Source: an uncultured Lachnospiraceae bacterium (GTDB taxonomy: Bacteria; Bacillota; Clostridia; Lachnospirales; Lachnospiraceae). Taken from it: a stretch of 55,546 nt of DNA. Under the pieces are notes generated by a model. It had not been told where the DNA came from, did not search any database, and was given only the letters and a program-made list of their open reading frames with translations. Location of the stretch: NCBI GenBank assembly GCA_910577015.1, contig CAJTKU010000016.1, positions 1 to 55,546 on the forward strand. The letters run 5' to 3'. Position 1 is the stretch's first letter. The number at the start of each line of letters is the position of its first letter. A program made the position numbers and the translations under genes. This document shows positions 50,501 to 55,546 of the stretch, one piece after another.

Positions 50501-53303
50501 TGATTTTACTGAAACAAGAAAAAACTATAATGATAGGTATCAATTGGTGAGTCAGGTGGATGAAGAAGGACGTTTCACGCTGTACCAGTATAATGACTGG
50601 TCACAAATTACAACAGTTACGAGAGCAGATGCAAGCAAAATACTCTTTTCTTATGATGAGTCCGGACGGCTGGTTGAAATGATTAATCCGGAAGGGGATA
50701 GCCGAAAATGGATTTATAACGATGATGATACACTGGATAAAGTAGTGGATGAAGCAGGCATGGAGACCACTTATCAATATAATGAGCAAAGGTTGGTTGA
50801 AAAGGTGGTCTACGCCAACAAAGCGGAAATTCATTTTAAGTATGACGGGCATCTGAACTTGAGTAAAGTCACGCTGCCGGATGGAAACTCTTCCAGTTGG
50901 GAATATGACTGGAGAGGAAACTGTCTGACCGCAACAAATGCGCTGGGGGCGGTTGAAGTTTATCGGTATGACAAGCTGAACCGTCTGGTGGGGGCTAAAT
51001 TGTCGGACGGAAATGAAGTCCAGCTTGTGTATGATGGGTATGAGGATGTACTTCATGCAAAAGACAGGCACACGGAAGTAGATTTTACCTATACTATACT
51101 GGGAAGCTTGGCATCCAGGACGCAGGGCGGTCGTAAGGCGATGTATGCATACAACAGCCAGGAGGAATTGACTTCTGTCACCAACGAAAAGGGCGAAGTC
51201 TACCGATTTGAGCGGGATGAGAAAGGGAATATCATCAGAGAAGAAGGATATGATGGCATAGTCCGCACATACGAAAGGGATTATTCCGGTCTCATCACAA
51301 AAATCAACCGTCCAGGAGGCAGGTATACAAGGTACGGTCGCGACAAGCTGGGACGGGTGATACGGGCCGATTACCATGACGGAAGTTATGAAACTTTCAC
51401 ATACAATAAAAACGGAGCTCTGATAGAAACAGAAAATCAGCATACTCAGGTAAGGCTTGAGCGGGATCAGATGGGCAGGGTCATCAGGGAATGGCAGGAT
51501 CTTCATTGGATATACAGTAAGTATGATGAACTGGGGAATCGTATAAAAGCAGCAAGCAGCTTTGGCGCAAACATTCTCACGGAACGGAATGAGATGGGAC
51601 AGGCAACGCACCTGACAGCATATCTGGATGAAGAGAAGCCGTGGGAAGCCAGAATGGAGTACAATGCCTTAGGGCTGGAAACCCAGCGATTGTGTTCCGG
51701 CGGTGTGCGCAGCAGTTGGGAGTATGACCTTATTGGTCGGCCGGTCTTCCATGAAGTAAGCGTGCAGAAGGCAGGAGACGGTAAACAGCAGCGTCATACC
51801 GCGCATACGAAAGGCGGCTCGGAGACATTGCGTCGGCGCAGATATGAATGGGATGTGAACTACCGGTTAAAAAAGGTCACAAATGAATTGAACCAAGGAA
51901 CGACTGTGTTTTCATATGACCAGTTCAGCAATCTGGTAAGTGCGAAAGAGTCGGGGGTTGAAGCTGTTTTCCGAACAACGGATTGTGCAGGAAACCTGTA
52001 TGAGACAGCGGACCAAAGAGATCGTATTTACGGAGCCGGAAGCCGGTTAGAACAGTCTGTCATCAACCTGAATGAGAAGCGGAATCGTTATCAGGGAGGA
52101 CAGGGAAAACTTATTACCAAGGGCTTCAGCTTTTGCTATGACGAGGAAGGAAATCTGGCAAAGAAGATAGAGCCAAACGGAGATACCTGGAGTTATATTT
52201 ACTATGGAAACGGCATGTTAAAAGAGGTGACCCGGCCGAATCAAAGTAATGTAGGATTTAAATACGACCCTTTTGGCAGAAGAATTGAAAAGAACGTAAC
52301 TGCGGCATGCGGAGACAAGATTCCTCAGAAGAAACAGAGAAAGGTTGTCAGATTCCTTTGGGATGGAAATGCGTTGTTGCATGAATGGGAAGAGAAGTCT
52401 GTAATAGGTTCTCAAGTCACGGATGCAAAGGTGAGTTACAGGGCAGATTATGTCCTCAAACTGAAGAGAGGGGAGGAAGAAAAAGCAAGGGAAGAGGCAC
52501 AAAAGGGGAAGAAACCTCCAGAGGGTCTGATAACCTGGGTGTTTCAGGATGACTTTATTCCCAGAGGAAAAATCACAAAAGAGGGAAACTACAGTATTAT
52601 CAGCGATTACTTGGGAACCCCGGTGGAAGCCTATGATGAGACTGGGGAGAAGGTCTGGGAGCAGGAACTGGATATTTACGGGCGTGTGAAATCGGCAAGA
52701 AAAGATATCCAAGAAAGAAAAGGGAGAGAGGCAGGTGAAGGGAATTTTATTCCGTTCCGGTTCCAAGGGCAGTACGCGGATGAAGAGACTGGGCTGTACT
52801 ATAACCGTTTTCGGTATTATTCACCGGAAAGCGGAGGCTATACACAGCAAGATCCTATAGGGTTAGCAGGGGGAAATCCAACACTGTATGGCTATGTTGT
52901 TAATCCGGGAAACGAAATTGACTCGCTGGGTTTATCGTGGTCTGATGTTTTGAGAGAACTGGAAGTACTAATGCCTGATGGACTAACTAGGCCACATGGG
53001 CACCATATAGTTTTCAAAGGGTTTTTCTTAAATGATAGCAGAGGTCCAATTGTTAGACAAAGCCGAGCAATACTTGAACGGTTTGGTATTGGAATTAATG
53101 ATCCAGCCAATTTAATGTGGGCTTCTAATGTAAGCAATGTCCACACTGTTGAAAATGCACAAGCAATTCTAGAGAAATTACAAAGTGCAGAAGCAAGACT
53201 GAATGAAGGTATAAGTCAAGGCACATTGAGCTTTGAACAAGCCCAGGCGCAAATGAAAAATGAGTTACAAAGCGCAGGTAAAGATGTTTTCTCACGATAT
53301 TAA
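47589..53303 (+). CDS. VgrG-RHS fusion effector with AHH nuclease toxin tail
   Basis: This protein has 1,904 residues. Residues 1-390 are VgrG-like (QFILQYRETDWELCKRLATH, then an OB-fold with YCMPEVGTDVSLYF). About 498-580 and on to 630 are hydrophobic, glycine/alanine-rich helices (VVAVTAVVAAAVITSGGAAL). DPVDLINGN (about 684) opens the RHS part, followed by many YD-type repeats (YDxxGRL, YNxxG) and the core end QDPIGLAGGNPTLYGYV (about 1756-1772). The final 123 residues have HGHHIVFKGF and an ILERFGIGINDPANLM block, the AHH-type nuclease pattern. The cleavage site reads DSLGL rather than DPxGL. A DUF4303-like immunity gene follows. Confidence 0.88.
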   Translation: MSDEFTHGQIKVECPYPIQMVHELEITRKLNQHGQVLVKGILWEDEGRKCIYQAGSKDPILVYGENGSELVLLFSGVVTEVKVSYRDCIYYVEIKGLSWSSMLDYEEKSRSFQDKTMSYSALIRQVLSDYIGSTFVDGTNLSDRSIGQFILQYRETDWELCKRLATHFQTQLVADVLKKAPRFCFGLPKNIQTIKNIEEVVTQKATGQYHQVAAVGIRVQEEQFIKYHIQSKERLELGDIVEYDGCLMIIEESHIFLAKGLLQYTYVLGTEASLTIPKTTNPHIQGISLLGEVLERRNQQVKLKLKIDKKRDAGAACWFSYASQANNLFYCMPEVGTDVSLYFSNSGETSGIVVNAVRKNGGSCTKTSNPQIKYMGIPEGKELKLGITDIDFSAHEKLFMKMDVTNGIKIQSHDDLNVFTKQKLFMEAKELVKVFAKTGNIVVGANEESSLYLLGGADGDTHIKAGNNLIYEGRKKEIFTERLNEEIAYEEKKFDWGKLVKNVLIGLAVVAVTAVVAAAVITSGGAALAAVGMIANFSAASTFASAAIGAAISGTLAVGFQAGADIFRGEVSDWKDYAIAGFKGAVEGAVSGAILGIKALKGAKLIVKMFVSGGVGFLTDAISQGFDYLFYGKEYNWKQGLLAFGINFMMPAVSVLIRKGARKALEKFGKKMPGWLEKAFCMLGGDPVDLINGNVLYNTIDFELPGPMPLQWRRIWCSASQIMGHLGHGTRYNYEMGLEELEDEYAVVVFLNDGRVCTFPNLMVGEEAFSDENKLLLRRKEDHYQLFDPESRYSYLLYPSEKGYISYKLTKVQNLQGHQIQFFYDTNGYLSQIIDSTGRLLNVTTNCQGRITQVSLEDESRKVHVLVRYAYNQEQDLETVTDAVGVDTCLSYRNHLLVKKMDRNKHSFYWEYDRYEDGARAIRTWGDEGVLSLWIDYHDDAEYNVVRTDKEGLPSEYHYNEKMLCTRIVHPDFTETRKNYNDRYQLVSQVDEEGRFTLYQYNDWSQITTVTRADASKILFSYDESGRLVEMINPEGDSRKWIYNDDDTLDKVVDEAGMETTYQYNEQRLVEKVVYANKAEIHFKYDGHLNLSKVTLPDGNSSSWEYDWRGNCLTATNALGAVEVYRYDKLNRLVGAKLSDGNEVQLVYDGYEDVLHAKDRHTEVDFTYTILGSLASRTQGGRKAMYAYNSQEELTSVTNEKGEVYRFERDEKGNIIREEGYDGIVRTYERDYSGLITKINRPGGRYTRYGRDKLGRVIRADYHDGSYETFTYNKNGALIETENQHTQVRLERDQMGRVIREWQDLHWIYSKYDELGNRIKAASSFGANILTERNEMGQATHLTAYLDEEKPWEARMEYNALGLETQRLCSGGVRSSWEYDLIGRPVFHEVSVQKAGDGKQQRHTAHTKGGSETLRRRRYEWDVNYRLKKVTNELNQGTTVFSYDQFSNLVSAKESGVEAVFRTTDCAGNLYETADQRDRIYGAGSRLEQSVINLNEKRNRYQGGQGKLITKGFSFCYDEEGNLAKKIEPNGDTWSYIYYGNGMLKEVTRPNQSNVGFKYDPFGRRIEKNVTAACGDKIPQKKQRKVVRFLWDGNALLHEWEEKSVIGSQVTDAKVSYRADYVLKLKRGEEEKAREEAQKGKKPPEGLITWVFQDDFIPRGKITKEGNYSIISDYLGTPVEAYDETGEKVWEQELDIYGRVKSARKDIQERKGREAGEGNFIPFRFQGQYADEETGLYYNRFRYYSPESGGYTQQDPIGLAGGNPTLYGYVVNPGNEIDSLGLSWSDVLRELEVLMPDGLTRPHGHHIVFKGFFLNDSRGPIVRQSRAILERFGIGINDPANLMWASNVSNVHTVENAQAILEKLQSAEARLNEGISQGTLSFEQAQAQMKNELQSAGKDVFSRY
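51849..52930 (+). repeat. RHS core repeat, copy A
   Basis: This 1,082-bp stretch of the VgrG-RHS gene recurs at 53925-55006 in the same frame with a constant shift of 2,076 bases and no indels. The middle (about 52,130-52,690) shows no differences that I could see. The ends diverge. Confidence 0.92.
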
Positions 53304-53324
53304 AAATGGAGAGGAAGAGTAGAA

Positions 53325-53897
53325 ATGAAAAAGTTTTTTAAAAATTTAGGTGTTCAAATACAGCAAGCAGTCAAAAAAGACATTAAGAATATTCTTAATG
53401 ATATTGGCGAAGAAGAAATATATGCTGTTGCATTGGTGACGGATAGCGATTGCGTTACATTATATCTTGCGATAAATACATATGAATATATGAAAAAAAG
53501 AGATGAGGAATATGCAAAAATGTTTGAGGACAAATGGCCAGAACAACAAATCAGGAGCATAAGGGAAGGAGCCATTAGCCCTACCAAATGGATTCCGGCT
53601 GATTGGGGATATTCTGACGGGAAGGAGAGCGAATTAAATCACATAAGCACATTGTTGTTTGCAAAAGAGGAATCCAATCCAAAAGAGTATGCAAGACATA
53701 AGGACTTATTTTTTGAGACGCTCACTTCGGCGTTTAAGCACTTGATTGATGCAAATGTCTTTGGGAATCATTCAGAGGGAATTACTTACTTTATTTCTAT
53801 GTCGGATGATGAGGGCATTTATGAAATTGAAAATTATTCGGCTAAGTTGCTCAATACAGAAAAGGTTTATGCAGATTTTTTAAAGCGTCATGGTTAA
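53325..53897 (+). CDS. DUF4303-like immunity protein for the AHH toxin
   Basis: This 190-residue protein has no signal peptide. The layout fits the DUF4303 immunity-like family: IYAVALVTDSDCVTLYLAINT near residues 53-73, then ISPTKWIPADWGYSDGKE (tryptophan-rich block, about 85-102), and a C-terminal FETLTSAFKHLIDANVFG. It begins 21 bases after the toxin with GAGAGGAAGAG. Toxin followed by immunity is the standard arrangement in polymorphic toxin loci, so it probably neutralises the nuclease tail in the cytoplasm of producer cells. AT-rich like the toxin tail. Confidence 0.72.
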   Translation: MKKFFKNLGVQIQQAVKKDIKNILNDIGEEEIYAVALVTDSDCVTLYLAINTYEYMKKRDEEYAKMFEDKWPEQQIRSIREGAISPTKWIPADWGYSDGKESELNHISTLLFAKEESNPKEYARHKDLFFETLTSAFKHLIDANVFGNHSEGITYFISMSDDEGIYEIENYSAKLLNTEKVYADFLKRHG

Positions 53898-53924
53898 ATA
53901 TGTTGTATTAAGTCTTTTTCAATC

Positions 53925-55006
53925 TGGGATGTGAACTATCGCATAAAAAAGGTTACAAATGAATTGAACCAAGGGACAACTGTGTTTTCATATGACCAGT
54001 TCAGCAATTTGGTAAGTGCGAAAGAGTCGGGGGTTGAAGCTGTTTTCCGAACAATGGATTGTGCAGGAAACCTGTATGAGACAGCGGACCAAAGAGATTG
54101 TATTTACGGAGCCGGAAGCCGGTTAGAACGGTCTGTTATCAACCTGAATGAGAAGCGGAATCGTTATCAGGGAGGACAGGGAAAGCTTGTCACCAAGGGC
54201 TTCAGCTTTTGCTATGACGAGGAAGGAAATCTGGCAAAGAAGATAGAGCCAAACGGAGATACCTGGAGTTATATTTACTATGGAAACGGCATGTTAAAAG
54301 AGGTGACCCGGCCGAATCAAAGTAATGTAGGATTTAAATACGACCCTTTTGGCAGAAGAATTGAAAAGAACGTAACTGCGGCATGCGGAGACAAGATTCC
54401 TCAGAAGAAACAGAGAAAGGTTGTCAGATTCCTTTGGGATGGAAATGCGTTGTTGCATGAATGGGAAGAGAAGTCTGTAATAGGTTCTCAAGTCACGGAT
54501 GCAAAGGTGAGTTACAGGGCAGATTATGTCCTCAAACTGAAGAGAGGGGAGGAAGAAAAAGCAAGGGAAGAGGCACAAAAGGGGAAGAAACCTCCAGAGG
54601 GTCTGATAACCTGGGTGTTTCAGGATGACTTTATTCCCAGAGGAAAAATCACAAAAGAGGGAAACTACAGTATTATCAGCGATTACTTGGGAACCCCGGT
54701 GGAAGCCTATGATGAGACTGGGGAGAAGGTCTGGGAGCAGGAACTGGATATTTACGGGCGTGTGAAATCAAGAAAAAAAGATATGCAGGTAAGAACAGAG
54801 CGAGAGGCATGTGAAGGGAATTTTATTCCGTTCCGGTTCCAAGGGCAATACGCGGATGAAGAGACTGGGCTGTATTATAACCGATTCCGGTATTATTCGC
54901 CGGAGGACGGGTGTTATACGCAGCAGGATCCGATAGGATTGGCTGGGGGAAATCCGACATTATATGGATATGTATTTAATCCGTTATATGAGATAGATCC
55001 GCTAGG
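53925..55006 (+). repeat. RHS core repeat, copy B
   Basis: This copy corresponds base for base to 51849-52930 (shift 2,076) and carries a different toxin tail. It has no promoter or convincing ribosome site at its left end. It can supply the alternative tail to the full-length gene by homologous recombination. Confidence 0.92.
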
Positions 55007-55397
55007 GTTAGAATGGAAGGATCTTTTAGGTAGTGGATTAGGACATCATCTTTTCCCGAGGTCCATTGCTAAGAAATTAGGTATTGAAGGATTGTCAGAG
55101 TTAACAGCGATTGCGTGGTATCCGAATATAACAGCAAACACAGGAATACTTCATCAAAAACTCCACAATGCACTTAGCGAACTAGGTGTTCCGTTCCACG
55201 GTAGTAAATACACAGGGTCACTAGATGATTTTTGGAAAGTGGCGGAGCAGGCGTATGATGGCTTTGACGTAGAAGGTTATTTAAAAATTCCTTATACAGA
55301 TGATAAGTTATTTGAAAATCTTACACCTAAACAGGCATTGGAAAAAATAAAGGAATTGCAGGAAAAAGGGGAACTTCCAATTAAAAACAACTATTAA
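53931..55397 (+). CDS. Orphan RHS tail with an HNH-like alternative toxin
   Basis: This 488-residue frame starts at a GTG and lacks VgrG, membrane and early RHS parts. It contains the same RHS core as the upstream effector, ending QDPIGLAGGNPTLYGYVFNP and a canonical IDPLGL cleavage site. The last 128 residues differ completely: GLGHHLFPRSIAKKLGIEGL, ANTGILHQKLHNALSELGV and KQALEKIKELQ, an HNH/Endo-VII-like nuclease pattern with paired histidines. Without a ribosome site it is probably silent and serves as a replacement cassette, as known for orphan RHS tips. Confidence 0.75.
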   Translation: MNYRIKKVTNELNQGTTVFSYDQFSNLVSAKESGVEAVFRTMDCAGNLYETADQRDCIYGAGSRLERSVINLNEKRNRYQGGQGKLVTKGFSFCYDEEGNLAKKIEPNGDTWSYIYYGNGMLKEVTRPNQSNVGFKYDPFGRRIEKNVTAACGDKIPQKKQRKVVRFLWDGNALLHEWEEKSVIGSQVTDAKVSYRADYVLKLKRGEEEKAREEAQKGKKPPEGLITWVFQDDFIPRGKITKEGNYSIISDYLGTPVEAYDETGEKVWEQELDIYGRVKSRKKDMQVRTEREACEGNFIPFRFQGQYADEETGLYYNRFRYYSPEDGCYTQQDPIGLAGGNPTLYGYVFNPLYEIDPLGLEWKDLLGSGLGHHLFPRSIAKKLGIEGLSELTAIAWYPNITANTGILHQKLHNALSELGVPFHGSKYTGSLDDFWKVAEQAYDGFDVEGYLKIPYTDDKLFENLTPKQALEKIKELQEKGELPIKNNY

Positions 55398-55416
55398 TTA
55401 TAGGAGGTGACAAACA

Positions 55417-55467
55417 ATAAATAGTCAAGTGTTTTTTGAAAAGAATTTATTGAGTAAAAAAGGGTAA
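55417..55467 (+). pseudogene. Possible broken start of the second immunity gene
   Basis: After the orphan toxin, a strong ribosome site (TAGGAGGTGA) is followed at the right distance by ATA rather than ATG. The frame then reads N-S-Q-V-F-F-E-K-N-L-L-S-K-K-G and stops at 55465. It looks like an immunity gene whose start codon mutated or is non-standard, and which is cut after 15 residues. The evidence is short, so this is tentative. Confidence 0.35.
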
Positions 55468-55546
55468 CTTTAATAGACCATCTGAAAATATGAGCATGTG
55501 AAACTTTTTCTGTAAATAGCGTATGAGAGGTCTTCTATGATAAAAT
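55468..55546 (+). other. Sequence after the cut, possible start of another gene
   Basis: The last bases have no clear relation to the toxin locus. GAGAGG followed by ATG at 55538 could be the start of a gene that runs out of the window. An insertion sequence that interrupted the immunity gene is possible, but no terminal inverted repeat can be confirmed from one end. Confidence 0.2.

Noticed and set aside
29028..53303. Canonical Gram-negative T6SS
   Set aside because: No recognisable TssJ, TssL, TssM, TssK or ClpV is present, and the surrounding genes are Firmicutes-type. It is better called T6SS-like.
29028..53303. Integrated prophage or R-type pyocin-like tail
   Set aside because: No integrase, lysis, tape-measure or tail-fibre assembly genes are seen, whereas FHA, PP2C, Hsp70 and RHS genes are.
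53931..55397. Orphan RHS tail as an independently expressed toxin gene
   Set aside because: There is no ribosome site at the GTG, no delivery domain, and the frame begins mid-repeat.
55462..55546. Insertion sequence at the right end
   Set aside because: Only one possible end is in view and no terminal inverted repeat or transposase can be read, so it is kept as an unresolved region.
1..55546. CRISPR arrays, tRNA and rRNA genes
   Set aside because: No regularly spaced direct repeats and no tRNA or rRNA landmarks were noticed on reading either strand. A tRNAscan run would settle it.

Overview
The window looks like chromosomal DNA of an anaerobic gut-type Clostridia species, most likely Lachnospiraceae. 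The grounds are strong AGGAGG ribosome sites, compact operons with ATGA overlaps, Firmicutes families (CD3324-type HTH protein, DUF1062, DUF3021/LytTR pair, DUF3842, AgrBD, lar/ECF nickel genes) and moderate GC with AT-rich accessory patches. No rRNA, tRNA or CRISPR array was seen.

Bases 1-5,600 hold accessory genes: two GNAT acetyltransferases, two genes each preceded by a very short leader ORF with a hairpin, a methyltransferase, a nucleotidyltransferase, an OGG1-type glycosylase and a TetR regulator. A decayed piece of an OGG1 gene lies beside the nucleotidyltransferase, and a perfect 35-bp inverted repeat lies in the TetR divergent promoter region.

Bases 5,600-16,000 hold alpha/beta hydrolases, an ECF sigma factor with its zf-HC2 anti-sigma partner, another GNAT protein, a thioesterase, a LytTR-DUF3021 pair and a chemotaxis receptor with a CZB-like extracellular domain.

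Bases 16,000-25,400 form a nickel module: larE-larB-larC (nickel-pincer nucleotide cofactor synthesis) run straight into an ECF nickel transporter (NikMN-, NikQ- and NikO-like). An M18 aminopeptidase and a subtilisin-family protease follow.

Bases 25,690-55,397 are the most interesting part. An XRE regulator and a complete Agr-type quorum-sensing set (LytTR response regulator, GHKL kinase, AgrD-like peptide, AgrB) lead without a gap into a 20-gene cluster. That cluster resembles a contractile injection system of the T6SS or phage-tail kind, but in a Gram-positive lineage. It encodes a VWA protein, a large sheath-like protein with a TssB-like N-terminal half, two Hcp-like tube proteins, a J-domain protein and an Hsp70/actin-fold ATPase. 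It also encodes two FHA proteins, two PP2C phosphatases, three unrecognised possible baseplate proteins, an Eag/DcrB-like chaperone candidate, a VgrG-like spike, a pentapeptide protein, an Imm11-like protein and a DUF4280 PAAR-like tip. The cargo is a 1,904-residue VgrG-RHS fusion ending in an AHH-type nuclease, followed by a DUF4303-like immunity protein. An orphan RHS tail carries a different HNH-like toxin, and what looks like the broken start of that toxin's immunity gene lies beyond it. No ClpV, TssJLM or TssK homologue is recognisable in the window. The Hsp70/J pair and the FHA/PP2C genes may supply remodelling and phospho-control. This reading rests on motifs and gene order and was not tested by profile search or structure prediction.
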